Source of the DNA: Lysobacteraceae bacterium
Lineage (GTDB): Bacteria > Pseudomonadota > Gammaproteobacteria > Xanthomonadales > Rhodanobacteraceae
NCBI GenBank assembly: GCA_028870665.1
Contig: JAGWPB010000032.1
Location: 1 to 33,728, forward strand
Direction: 5' to 3'
Length of the DNA stretch: 33,728 nucleotides
Part shown: piece by piece, positions 8,333 to 16,161 of the stretch
How positions within the stretch are numbered: the first letter of the stretch is position 1
Layout: each line of letters opens with the position of its first letter
Made by a program: the position numbers and the translations under genes
The notes under the pieces: generated by a model
What the model was told of the DNA's origin: nothing
The model's database searches: none
Seen by the model: the letters and a program-made list of their open reading frames with translations, nothing else

Positions 8333-9094
8333 CTATCCGTGTGCGGAAACGCCCGGCGCGGCATCGGCGTAAGTCGCCAGACCGCGCAGTACCAGGTCCG
8401 CGACCACGCGCGATGGCGTGTCCAGCAGCATCGCGAGGCGCGCCGCGTCACCGCCGGCCAGCAGCAGTCGCGGCGTGCCGCCCAGCCGTGGCGCCATGCG
8501 CGCGCTGAAACGTTCGATCAGTGCCGCCGCAGCCTGCCAGGTGCCGCCGGCCAGCGCGTCGGCGGTCCGGGTGGCCGCGTCGACCACGCACCCGGCGCCG
8601 GCCTCGCGCAGCGGCGCCGCGAGGGTGTCCAGCGCGCTGCGCATCAGTGCTGGGCCCGGCGCGATCAGTCCGCCGAGATGGCGGCCGTCGCCGGCCAGTG
8701 CGTCCAGCGTCAGCGCGGTGCCGCAGCCGGCGATCACGCAAGGCGCCTCGCTCTGCGCGCGCGCGGCGATCAGTCCGAGCCAGCGGTCCACGCCCAGTTG
8801 CGCGGGATCGTCGTAGGCATTGCGCACGCCGCAGGCGGTCGTGCCAGCGACGGCCCAGCGCGGCGTGCGGCTCCAGCGGGCGGCGATCGCGGCGGTCACC
8901 GCGGCGCGTCGCGCCGCGCCGGTCACCGTGGCCGCCCACGCCGATTCGATCGCGGGTCGGTCGCGCCACGCCGCGGCGAGCGCGCTGTCGAAGCCGGGCG
9001 TGTCCCAGGCCAGCGCGCCGGCATGGCCGAATTCGCCCGCGGCGCAGAACGCCCACTTCAGGCGCGTGTTGCCGAGGTCGAGCAGCAGCTTCAT
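8333..9094 (-). CDS. coaX: Type III pantothenate kinase
   Basis: Phosphorylates pantothenate, the first step of coenzyme A synthesis. The 253-residue protein starts with the ASKHA phosphate loop LLLDLGNTRLKWAF (3-16). It has the GVDRW motif at 101-105 with the catalytic Asp103, the second nucleotide loop GCGTALTLD at 123-131, and GGLIAPG at 141-147. Length is normal for CoaX. The ATG at 9092-9094 overlaps the birA stop by four bases (ATGA), so translation is probably coupled. Type III kinases are monovalent-cation dependent and not inhibited by CoA (family knowledge). Confidence 0.95.
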   Translation of the reverse strand: MKLLLDLGNTRLKWAFCAAGEFGHAGALAWDTPGFDSALAAAWRDRPAIESAWAATVTGAARRAAVTAAIAARWSRTPRWAVAGTTACGVRNAYDDPAQLGVDRWLGLIAARAQSEAPCVIAGCGTALTLDALAGDGRHLGGLIAPGPALMRSALDTLAAPLREAGAGCVVDAATRTADALAGGTWQAAAALIERFSARMAPRLGGTPRLLLAGGDAARLAMLLDTPSRVVADLVLRGLATYADAAPGVSAHG

Positions 9095-10050
9095 GCGGCG
9101 CGCACCGTGATCTCGGCGCTGTCGAGGCATTCGACGCCGCCGTCTTCGCGCCGCACGCGCAGCGCGCCGCGGGCATCGACGCCCGCGCCGATGGCGCTGA
9201 ACGTGTCGCCGTGGCCGCTGACCGTCAGCGCGCGATCGCGCAGGGCATCGAGCGCGGCGTAACGCACGGCGAACGGCGCGAAGCCGTGCCCGGCGAATTG
9301 TTCCAGCGCTTGCGTCAATGCGACGGTCAGGCGCGCGGCCAGATCATTGCGCGCGGGCGGCGTGCCGCCGCACAGCGCGGCGAGATCGGTCACCGGCTGC
9401 CCCGCCGCGGCGGCCAGCGCCGGCGGCAGGCGCAGATTGATGCCGACGCCGATCACCGCGTGGCAGGGGCCGAGAAACTCGCCGCCCAGCTCGATCAGGA
9501 TGCCGCCCAGCTTGCGTCCGTCCGCCTGCAGGTCGTTGGGCCACTTCAGCGCCAGTCGCGGCACGCCGGTCGCGGCCAGCGACTCGGCCACGGCGACGCC
9601 CACCGCCAGCGACAATCCCGCCAGCGCGGCGAACCCGCGCTCGAAGCGCTTGAGCACGGAGAAGGTCAGATTCAGCGCCGGCGGCGCCAGCCAGACGCGA
9701 CCGCGGCGACCGCGGCCCGCGCTCTGCACCTCGGCGAAGACGAAAGTCAGGTCCGCGGCCTGATCGGCGTGCCGCAACAGTTCGCTGGAGGTGGAGTCGA
9801 GCGCCGCATGCACCTCGATGATCGTCCCCGGCGCGGCCGCCGCGCGCATGGCGTCGGCGTCCAGCAGCTCCAGCGGATACGGCAGCGCGTAGCCTTGTCC
9901 GGCGCGCGCCGCGACCGGCAGGCCGCGCGCACGCAACTGCCGGACCTGTTTCCATACCGCCGCGCGACTGATGCCAAGCTGCGTCGCCAGCGTCGTGCCG
10001 GACACCGGCACGCCCGTCGCCAGCGCCTCCAGCAGGGTCCGTGTGGTCAT
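9091..10050 (-). CDS. birA: Bifunctional biotin-[acetyl-CoA-carboxylase] ligase / biotin repressor
   Basis: Activates biotin with ATP and joins it to the AccB carrier subunit of acetyl-CoA carboxylase; the winged-helix end can also repress biotin genes. In the 319-residue protein the HTH is at about 18-42 (TLATQLGISRAAVWKQVRQL). The biotin/AMP loop GRGRRGRVW is at 112-120, and the ligase core KWPND at 169-173 with GRKLGGIL following. The C-terminal cap lies near 270-319. The start ATG at 10048-10050 overlaps the plsY stop by four bases. Coupling with plsY puts two lipid-synthesis functions, AccB biotinylation and glycerol-3-phosphate acylation, on one transcript. No biotin-synthesis gene is in the window. 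Confidence 0.96.
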   Translation of the reverse strand: MTTRTLLEALATGVPVSGTTLATQLGISRAAVWKQVRQLRARGLPVAARAGQGYALPYPLELLDADAMRAAAAPGTIIEVHAALDSTSSELLRHADQAADLTFVFAEVQSAGRGRRGRVWLAPPALNLTFSVLKRFERGFAALAGLSLAVGVAVAESLAATGVPRLALKWPNDLQADGRKLGGILIELGGEFLGPCHAVIGVGINLRLPPALAAAAGQPVTDLAALCGGTPPARNDLAARLTVALTQALEQFAGHGFAPFAVRYAALDALRDRALTVSGHGDTFSAIGAGVDARGALRVRREDGGVECLDSAEITVRAA

Positions 10051-10691
10051 GACCGGTTCCGTTGCCACCGGCGGCCCAGGACGCGGGCGCGCTCGAAGCG
10101 CGGCTCGGTGCCGGCGCGCAGGCGTCGCAGGTTGCCGCGGTGTGCCCACAGCACCAGCAGGCCGGCGGCGGTTCCGAAGACCGCGAAGGCCAGACGCGAG
10201 CCCGGCGGCGCGAGCCCGGCGGCCAGAGGCAGCGCGAGCCCGGCCGAGACGGTCGCCAGGCCGACGTAGCCGGTGCTGCCCAGCAGCAGCAGCCAGAGCG
10301 CGAACAGCGGCGCCAGCGCCAGCGGCAGGAGGGCGCCGACGACGCCCGCCAGGGTGGCGCCGCCCTTGCCGCCGCGGAAGCCGAAGTAGAGCGGAAACAG
10401 GTGCCCCAGCGTCGCCGCGAGACCGGCCGCCAGCGCCTGCGCAAACGGCGGCAAGGCCAGGCTGCGGTCGGCCAGATGCAGCGCAAGCAGTGCGGCGAGC
10501 GCGCCCTTGCCGACATCGATCAGGACCACGCCCAGCGCGAAGCGCCAGCCCTGCGTACGCAGCGCGTTGGTGCCGCCGGCGTTGCCCGATCCCTGGGTGC
10601 GGATGTCGACGCCGCGCAGGCGCCCGAGAATCAGGCTGCCCGAGAGCGAACCCAGCAGGTAGGCCAGCAGCAGCAAGAGAGGGAAACGCAT
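10047..10691 (-). CDS. plsY: Acyl-phosphate:glycerol-3-phosphate acyltransferase PlsY
   Basis: Inner-membrane enzyme that moves an acyl group from acyl-phosphate to glycerol-3-phosphate, giving lysophosphatidate. The 214-residue protein is very hydrophobic with about seven membrane segments. The conserved loops are GSGNAGGTNALR (34-45), which binds phosphate, and GHLFPLYFGFRGGKGGAT (96-113). The second loop normally reads GGKGVAT; here Val is Gly. The ATG at 10689-10691 has no ribosome site but a TACACT -10-like box lies six bases upstream, suggesting a leaderless message. It heads the plsY-birA-coaX-SPOR set. A predicted fatty acid kinase that makes its acyl donor is encoded 2.3 kb upstream on the same strand. 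Confidence 0.96.
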   Translation of the reverse strand: MRFPLLLLLAYLLGSLSGSLILGRLRGVDIRTQGSGNAGGTNALRTQGWRFALGVVLIDVGKGALAALLALHLADRSLALPPFAQALAAGLAATLGHLFPLYFGFRGGKGGATLAGVVGALLPLALAPLFALWLLLLGSTGYVGLATVSAGLALPLAAGLAPPGSRLAFAVFGTAAGLLVLWAHRGNLRRLRAGTEPRFERARVLGRRWQRNRS

Positions 10692-10697
10692 GGGTGC

Positions 10698-10703
10698 AGT
10701 GTA
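10698..10703 (-). promoter_or_regulatory. Putative -10 box giving a leaderless plsY transcript
   Basis: TACACT on the minus strand is followed by six bases and then the plsY ATG, with no ribosome site between. With a normal 6-7 nt distance to the start point, transcription would begin at the ATG. No clear -35. The same layout is seen before the PepSY gene and dusA. Confidence 0.4.
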
Positions 10704-10808
10704 GCCGGGGGCGATGGCCGCTCCGTGCAGCGTGCCCACCCGGACCCCCGACCGCGCGCGGCCGCACGAGTCGATCGCGGCGTTGATGCGCCTGGGTCGC
10801 GGCGCGCC

Positions 10809-12851
10809 TCAGGGCGACGCCAGCACCCAGGCGCTCCACGCCGGCAGGCTGCCGTTGAGGCACACGCCGCTGCCGCAAGCGGTCAAGCTCAGCGGCGACG
10901 CGCCGTTGCCGAGCAGGTTGGTCGTCGCACCCGCGCCGGCGCCGGCCACCGGAATGCCGGCGCCCTGGCCGGACAGCTGCGCCAGCGTCACCGCGCTGTT
11001 CGTCGCATTGATCGCCACCAGGACGCCCTGGGTGCCGCTGCCGCGTTCATACACGTAGACATCGGGATCGCTCGCCGCCGGCACGAACAGCGGCACGTAG
11101 CCGCCGGTCTGCAGCGCGGCCTGCTGCCGGTGCACGGCGGCCAGCGCCTGCAGCCAGGCGTAGTAGCCCTGCACGCCCGCGGCTTGCCGCTGCGCCGTGG
11201 TCCACAGCGTCATCGGCCGGCGGATGTTGTCGGCGGGCGTGCCGTTGGCGACCGCCTGATAGGGATCCCAGGTGCCGGTCATGCCGGCCTCGTCGCCGTA
11301 GTAGATCATCGGGATGCCGGGCAGCGTGAAGCTGAGCGCCTCGGCGATCTGCCAGCGTGCCAGCACGTCGCTCGCGGCCACGCCGTTGTTGGCCAGCAGG
11401 CTGGTGAAGCGCGGCATGTCCTGGTTGTCAATGAAGTTGATCATCAGGTCGGGCTGGGCGTCATCCCTGAGGTTCTGCTGCACCGCGTAGTCGACCGCGG
11501 CCAGGTTGCCGTAGCCGTAGTAGCTGGGCTGCCCCGGCACCAGACCCGACTGGGTGATGGCGAAGTAGAGCGGGTAGTTCTGCGCGCTGGAGAAGCCCAC
11601 CGAGGGCTGCGTATAGCTGCCGACGAAATCCGGCGCGCCGCTGAAGATCTCGCCGTAGGCCAGGGGCGTGAGTCCGTGCGCGTGCAAGGTGGCGAAGTAC
11701 TGTGACCAGAAGCTGTTGGGCACATACATCGCCGCGTCGAGGCGCATGCCGTCGAGCCCGTAGGTGCCCAGCCAGCCGGCCGTGGCCTGATCCAGCAGGG
11801 CCTGCACCGCGGTGTTGTCGGAATTGAAATCCGGCAGGCTGTCCAGCGGGCAGTCCCAGGTGGGGTTGTAGGCGCCGAGGTAGGGCTCGCACTGGCCGGT
11901 GACGGGGTCGTCGTGGTGGAACTGGAAGGTCTGCACCGCCGGTGCGCTGTTGTCGAGGATCAGCTGGCCGCTGGCGATCTGGTTGACCTCCTGCTGATAG
12001 GCCGGATAGCCGATGCCGGCGTCGTTGACGATCTGGCCGAGAATCACCGCGATGCCCTGGGCATGTGCAGCGTTGACCAGGGCCTGCAGGGTGGCCGTCG
12101 AGCCGAAATGCGGATCGACCCGGGTGAAGTCCCAGGGCGCGTAGCCGTGATAAGGGAAGCTCTGCCAGTTATCGGGGTTGTTGGTGCTCGGACCGGACTG
12201 CGCCGGACCCTGCACGTAGGCCGGCGTCATCCAGATCGCGGTCGCGCCCAGTTGGCTGAAGTAGGCCGCGCCGATCTGGTCGATCACGCCCTGGAAATCG
12301 CCGCCGAACCAGCCCATCGGGTTTTGCGGCTGCGCCGGCTCGCTGTCGCCGGGTCCGCCGTTGTCATTGGACGGATCGCCGTTGTCGAAGCGGTCGGGCA
12401 TCAGGAAATAGATCACCGATCCCGGCCAGTTGACCGACGCCAGGGGGTGCGGCGCGCTGCCGCTCGCGGCCACGGTGACCGTTGCGGTCGCGGTCGCGGC
12501 CATGGTGCCGGCGGCGCCGCTGGCGGTCAGGGTGAAGCGATAGCTCTGCGCGCCCGTGCCGCTGTTGGCAGGCAGCGCGGCCTGCGCGGTGGTGGCGGTG
12601 ATCGCGCCCGACGGCAGTCCGGTGACGCCGGCGGCAGGCTGCACGGTCAGGGAGTAGCGGGTGGCATTGCCGGCCTGCCAGCCCAGGGTGACCGCTCCGC
12701 CCGCGGCGGGCAGGCTGGCCGGTACGGCAGTGAAGCTGACGATCGCCGGGGCGGGCGGCGCTGCGGCCGGTGCGCTGGCGGAACCGCCGCCACCGCAACC
12801 AGCCAGCGCCAACAGCAGTGCCAGACCTGATCCACGAAACAGCCGACGCAT
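10809..12851 (-). CDS. GH13 alpha-amylase family lipoprotein with atypical active-site motifs
   Basis: Predicted envelope lipoprotein of 680 residues that should act on alpha-glucans. A lipobox ends at Cys19 (LALAGC). An Ig-like beta domain follows (about 35-128), then the GH13 barrel from IYFLMPDRFDNGDPSND (147-163). The nucleophile Asp372 sits in GMRLDAAM, the acid/base Glu401 in YGEIFSG, and the third carboxylate Asp478 in FIDNQD. Two usually invariant sites differ: region I reads VILGQIVND (269-277), where the family has a D-V-V-x-N-H pattern, and region IV has Gln477 where His is normal. Both subsite -1 histidines therefore seem absent, so activity or linkage preference may be altered. 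The ATG at 12849-12851 has a strong GGAGGA ribosome site. A beta-sheet C domain follows the barrel. It lies between the fatty acid kinase fusion and plsY on the same strand. Confidence 0.88.
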   Translation of the reverse strand: MRRLFRGSGLALLLALAGCGGGGSASAPAAAPPAPAIVSFTAVPASLPAAGGAVTLGWQAGNATRYSLTVQPAAGVTGLPSGAITATTAQAALPANSGTGAQSYRFTLTASGAAGTMAATATATVTVAASGSAPHPLASVNWPGSVIYFLMPDRFDNGDPSNDNGGPGDSEPAQPQNPMGWFGGDFQGVIDQIGAAYFSQLGATAIWMTPAYVQGPAQSGPSTNNPDNWQSFPYHGYAPWDFTRVDPHFGSTATLQALVNAAHAQGIAVILGQIVNDAGIGYPAYQQEVNQIASGQLILDNSAPAVQTFQFHHDDPVTGQCEPYLGAYNPTWDCPLDSLPDFNSDNTAVQALLDQATAGWLGTYGLDGMRLDAAMYVPNSFWSQYFATLHAHGLTPLAYGEIFSGAPDFVGSYTQPSVGFSSAQNYPLYFAITQSGLVPGQPSYYGYGNLAAVDYAVQQNLRDDAQPDLMINFIDNQDMPRFTSLLANNGVAASDVLARWQIAEALSFTLPGIPMIYYGDEAGMTGTWDPYQAVANGTPADNIRRPMTLWTTAQRQAAGVQGYYAWLQALAAVHRQQAALQTGGYVPLFVPAASDPDVYVYERGSGTQGVLVAINATNSAVTLAQLSGQGAGIPVAGAGAGATTNLLGNGASPLSLTACGSGVCLNGSLPAWSAWVLASP

Positions 12852-12979
12852 GAGTCCTCCCGGTGCATGGCGCCGGCAGCGCCCGTCGCGAGGACGCGGC
12901 GGACGCTGCCCGCCGTCCGGGAACAGCGCCGACGGCCCGCAGGACGGATGGTAGGCCGCTGCCGGTGCGGGGCGGCGGG

Positions 12980-13001
12980 CGCGCATACGTATTCATGCGC
13001 G
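12980..13001. promoter_or_regulatory. AT-centred inverted repeat upstream of the amylase gene
   Basis: CGCGCAT at 12980-12986 and ATGCGCG at 12995-13001 are complementary, around a loop whose left part forms ATACGTAT (12985-12992), itself a palindrome. It is an AT island in very GC-rich DNA, about 130 bp before the amylase start and 40 bp after the fatty acid kinase stop. It could be a repressor operator, a promoter element or a transcript-end hairpin. Confidence 0.3.
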
Positions 13002-13039
13002 GCGCACAGGGGCCCGCGCGGCGGCGGAGCGCGTGGAAC

Positions 13040-14863
13040 TCAGTCCAGTGCCGGCGCGAAGCCGACCACCAGTGTGCCCGGACCGGCATGGGCGCCGATC
13101 GCCGCGCCGGCCTCCACCACGTCGGGCACCACCGCCAGATCGAAGCACGCGGCCAGCGCCGTCGCCAGCTGCGCGGCCTCGAGCGGATTGTCGCAGTGGC
13201 CGACCAGCACCCGCGCGGCGTCGATGCGTGGCACCCTGCGTGCCAGCCAGCCGGCGAAGCGCGCGGGCAGGCCGGCACCGGCGCGCAACGCACCGCCCAG
13301 GTGCAGCCGTCCATCCGCGCGCGTGGCCAGTACCGGCGCCAGTTTCAGCCAGCGGGTCAGCGGCAGCGCGGCGCGCGGCACGCGGCCGCCGCGCACGGCG
13401 TAGGCAAGATCGCGCAGCACCCCGAACGTGCGCACGCGCGGTGCCATCGCGGCCAGTCGTCCGGTGATGGTGGCCGCATCCAGATCCCGTTCGGCCCACA
13501 GGCCTGCCGCCTCGACCAGCAGGCCGAGTCCGCAAGCCACGTTGCGCGAGTCGACACTGATGATGCGCGGATCACGCGCCGCGGCCAGCGCCGCCTGGTA
13601 GGTGCCGGACAGCGCCGAGGACAGTCCGACATAGATCGCCTGGTGATGATGGCTGAGCGCGAGCTCGAACTGGCGCCGGAAATCGCCCGCGGGCGGTTGC
13701 GAGGTGCGCGCTACGACGCCCTGTTCGCGCATCCGCCGGTAGAGTTCCGGCCCGCCCAGACCGCTCTTGTCCAGATGATCGACGCCATCCACGCTCACCC
13801 GCACCGGCACCCAGGTGATGCCGGCGCCGGCCAGGCGCGCCGGCGGCAGGTCGGCGGCGGAGTCGGTGATCACGGCGATCCGGCGGCCGGTGCGCGCCAT
13901 GCGCCGTTGCGCGTGCATGTCGTCAGCCTTGGGTGCGCTGATCGTGCCGAACGCGGCCAGTGTTTCGAACAGCGCCGATGGCGCGTCGAGGTGCATATGC
14001 ACGCGCAGGCGCCGGGCGTCACCGGCGATCACCAGGCAGCTGCCGCCCAGGGGCATCAACGCAGCCCGGATGGCGACGCGATCGAGCGCGTCGGCATTGA
14101 GCAGGCACTCCACGCACCAGCGCTCGGGTCCGGCATCGTCATGCGCCGCGGAGGCGATCGCGGCCACGGCGCCGCCCGCTGCCGCAGGCAGCGGAAGGGC
14201 GCGGCGGCCGTCGCGCAGATAGCCGGCGATGCCGTCGAGCAGATCCACGAAACCCTGCGCACCGGCGTCGACCACGCCGGCGCGGCGCAGCACCGCCAGC
14301 TGGCGCGGTGTATCGGCCAGCGCCTCGCGCGCCGTTGCCAGCGCGCGCTCGAAGGCGCCGCGCAGGTCGCCGCGGCTGGGCTCGGTCTGCTGGGCGAACG
14401 CCTTCGCGAAGGCGCTGATCACGCTGAGGATGGTGCCCTCGCGCGGTTCGGCAACCGCCTCGCGCGCCTGCTCGGCGCCCACCCGCAGGGCTTCGGCCAG
14501 GGCGGTGGCACTGAGGCGTTCGCAGCCCTGCAGGGCTGCGCTGGTGCCGCACAGAAACTGCGCCAGGATCGCTCCGGAATTGCCGCGTGCGCCGTCCACG
14601 GCAGCGTGGGCGGCGACGTGCAGCAGACGCCCGGTCGCGCGCCCGCGCAGCTCCGCCAGGGCATCGCGCACCGCGCCGAGGGTAAAGGCGAGGTTGGAAC
14701 CGGTATCACCGTCCGGCACCGGAAACACGTTGATGCGATCGAGGTGCTCGCGCCGCGCCACCACGCGACCGATGCCCGCGAGCAGTGCCCGCTTGATGCT
14801 GCGCGCATCGGCGGCGCGCGGCGCGCGCAGGGGCCCGGTGGCGAGGTTGAGGGTCGCGGTCAT
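13040..14863 (-). CDS. FakA-FakB fusion: DhaL/DAK2 kinase joined to DegV fatty acid-binding domain
   Basis: Predicted fatty acid kinase in one 607-residue chain. The N-terminal DhaL (DAK2) ATP domain has NVFPVPDGDTGSN (45-57) with the Mg-binding aspartates, and DGARGNSGAIL (90-100). A FakA middle and C-terminal part follows, with the Cys-containing WCVECLL (249-255) and VHMHLDAPSALFETLAAFG (288-306) ending in KADDMHAQ (312-319). From about 328 a DegV/FakB domain begins IAVITDSAADLP. It has ARTSQPPAGDF (385-395) and GLSSALSGTY (413-422), the fatty acid head-group sites of the family. In Firmicutes FakA and FakB are separate proteins that together make acyl-phosphate for PlsX/PlsY. The ATG at 14861-14863 begins the domain; the ribosome site is weak and a TATGCT box lies 8 bp upstream. 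Domain calls are firm, substrate inferred. Confidence 0.88.
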   Translation of the reverse strand: MTATLNLATGPLRAPRAADARSIKRALLAGIGRVVARREHLDRINVFPVPDGDTGSNLAFTLGAVRDALAELRGRATGRLLHVAAHAAVDGARGNSGAILAQFLCGTSAALQGCERLSATALAEALRVGAEQAREAVAEPREGTILSVISAFAKAFAQQTEPSRGDLRGAFERALATAREALADTPRQLAVLRRAGVVDAGAQGFVDLLDGIAGYLRDGRRALPLPAAAGGAVAAIASAAHDDAGPERWCVECLLNADALDRVAIRAALMPLGGSCLVIAGDARRLRVHMHLDAPSALFETLAAFGTISAPKADDMHAQRRMARTGRRIAVITDSAADLPPARLAGAGITWVPVRVSVDGVDHLDKSGLGGPELYRRMREQGVVARTSQPPAGDFRRQFELALSHHHQAIYVGLSSALSGTYQAALAAARDPRIISVDSRNVACGLGLLVEAAGLWAERDLDAATITGRLAAMAPRVRTFGVLRDLAYAVRGGRVPRAALPLTRWLKLAPVLATRADGRLHLGGALRAGAGLPARFAGWLARRVPRIDAARVLVGHCDNPLEAAQLATALAACFDLAVVPDVVEAGAAIGAHAGPGTLVVGFAPALD

Positions 14864-14992
14864 GGCCGGGCAGCATAGCCATGCCCCGCGGGCCGGGCGT
14901 GTTGCGGCGCAACGCGGGCGCAGTGGCGAGGGGCAGCGCGATCTGCCACCATCGGCCTCTTGACAAACGTACCCGGATGCCATGGCAATCGC

Positions 14993-15370
14993 ATGAAGAT
15001 CTTCGCGCCGATCGGTCTGCTGCTGGGGCTGGCTGTCTCGAGTGCCGCGGTGGCGCGCGATTTCCCGGAGGCCTTGTTCGCGGCCACGCCGTCGAATCTG
15101 GCCGGTACCGAACCCGTGGCGGCACTGCCCGCGCTGCCGGGCAGCTCGCTCGATCGCGTCCTGCCGCGGGCTCGCGACGGCGTCACCGCCGTGCGGCCTG
15201 CGCTTGACGCGCCGGCGGTTGATGCCGGCAATCCGGTCGGCCGCGAACCGCCGGGCACGCCGCGCGCGCTGTTGCATGACCACGTCGGCATGCCCGGTGC
15301 GCCGGTTCCGGTGCGCAAGCCGCGCGCGGTGCTGAGCTGGCAGTCTCTGCTGCCGGGTTCGATCCAGTAA
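14993..15370 (+). CDS. Small secreted protein of unknown function
   Basis: A 125-residue protein with a clear signal peptide: MK start, hydrophobic core IFAPIGLLLGLAVSS, and a likely cut after AVA near residue 21. The mature part is rich in Pro, Ala and Leu without cysteines, predicted to be mostly unstructured, ending VLSWQSLLPGSIQ. I do not recognise a family. It is followed after 5 bp by the MtfA-like peptidase gene, so the two are probably co-transcribed. It diverges from the fatty acid kinase gene across 129 bp. The ATG at 14993 was chosen because it begins the signal peptide; an upstream in-frame start at 14960 would add 11 residues ahead of it. Confidence 0.7.
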   Translation: MKIFAPIGLLLGLAVSSAAVARDFPEALFAATPSNLAGTEPVAALPALPGSSLDRVLPRARDGVTAVRPALDAPAVDAGNPVGREPPGTPRALLHDHVGMPGAPVPVRKPRAVLSWQSLLPGSIQ

Positions 15371-15375
15371 CAGCC

Positions 15376-16161
15376 ATGGGCCTGCTCGCGCGGCTGGGCG
15401 CGTCGCTGCGCCGGTCGCCGCCGCCGATCACCGATGTGCTCTGGCACCGTGCCGTGGCCGCCTGCCCGCTGGCGTGCCGGCTCGACCCCGGGCGCCAGGA
15501 GCGGTTGCGCGCTCACGCCGCCTGGTTCCTGGCGCGCAAGTCGTTCAGCGCGGTGGCCGGCGCCGAACTCGACGACCTGCGCCGGTTGCTGATCGCGCTG
15601 CAGGCGACGCTGCCGGTGCTCGAACTCGGCGTGCATGCATTGCGCGGTTGGCGCGAGGTGATCGTCTATCCCGGCGAGTTCAAGGTGCGACGCAGTCACG
15701 AGGACGCCGCGGGCGTGGTGACCGAGGGCGACGACGTGCTGGTCGGCGAGGCCTGGGAACGCGGGCCGCTGATCCTGTCCTGGGCCGATGTCGCCAGCGA
15801 TCTCGCGCAGCCCTGGGACGGCTTCAACGTGGTCGTGCACGAGATCGCGCACAAACTCGACCTGCTCGACGGCGCGGTCGACGGCGTGCCGGAACTGCCG
15901 CGCACGCTGTCACGGCGGACGTGGATCGACGCGTTCCAGGCGGCATACGACCGCCATGCGCGCGCCGTCGAGCGCGGCCGGCGCACCGCGATCGACGCCT
16001 ACGCCGCCGAGGGCGCGGATGAATTCTTCGCGGTGGTCAGCGAGATGCACTTCTCCGATCCGGCACCGCTCGCGCGCGCGGAGCGGGAGGTCGCCGCGTT
16101 GCTGACCGCCTACTACGGACCGGCGCCGGGCGCGGGCGGCGCGCAGCTCAGCCCGGCTTGA
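15376..16161 (+). CDS. mtfA: MtfA-like zinc-dependent peptidase (M90 family)
   Basis: A 261-residue cytosolic protein of the MtfA/M90 family. The zinc site HEIAHKLD lies at 155-162 (His155, Glu156, His159), and the later DEFFAVVSE supplies the third ligand region. Family-type stretches are VLELGVHALRGWREVIVYPGEF (about 81-102) and LSWADV. In E. coli MtfA is an aminopeptidase that binds the repressor Mlc and so affects glucose uptake. No Mlc or PTS gene is nearby, so only the peptidase part is inferred here. It begins 5 bp after the small secreted protein and its 3' end overlaps the convergent phoQ-like gene by 14 bp. Confidence 0.9.
   Translation: MGLLARLGASLRRSPPPITDVLWHRAVAACPLACRLDPGRQERLRAHAAWFLARKSFSAVAGAELDDLRRLLIALQATLPVLELGVHALRGWREVIVYPGEFKVRRSHEDAAGVVTEGDDVLVGEAWERGPLILSWADVASDLAQPWDGFNVVVHEIAHKLDLLDGAVDGVPELPRTLSRRTWIDAFQAAYDRHARAVERGRRTAIDAYAAEGADEFFAVVSEMHFSDPAPLARAEREVAALLTAYYGPAPGAGGAQLSPA

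Noticed and set aside
14960-14965. Perfect TTGACA, a possible -35 for the small secreted protein gene
   Set aside because: No acceptable -10 lies 16-18 bp downstream, and the ATG is only 28 bp away. Probably chance.
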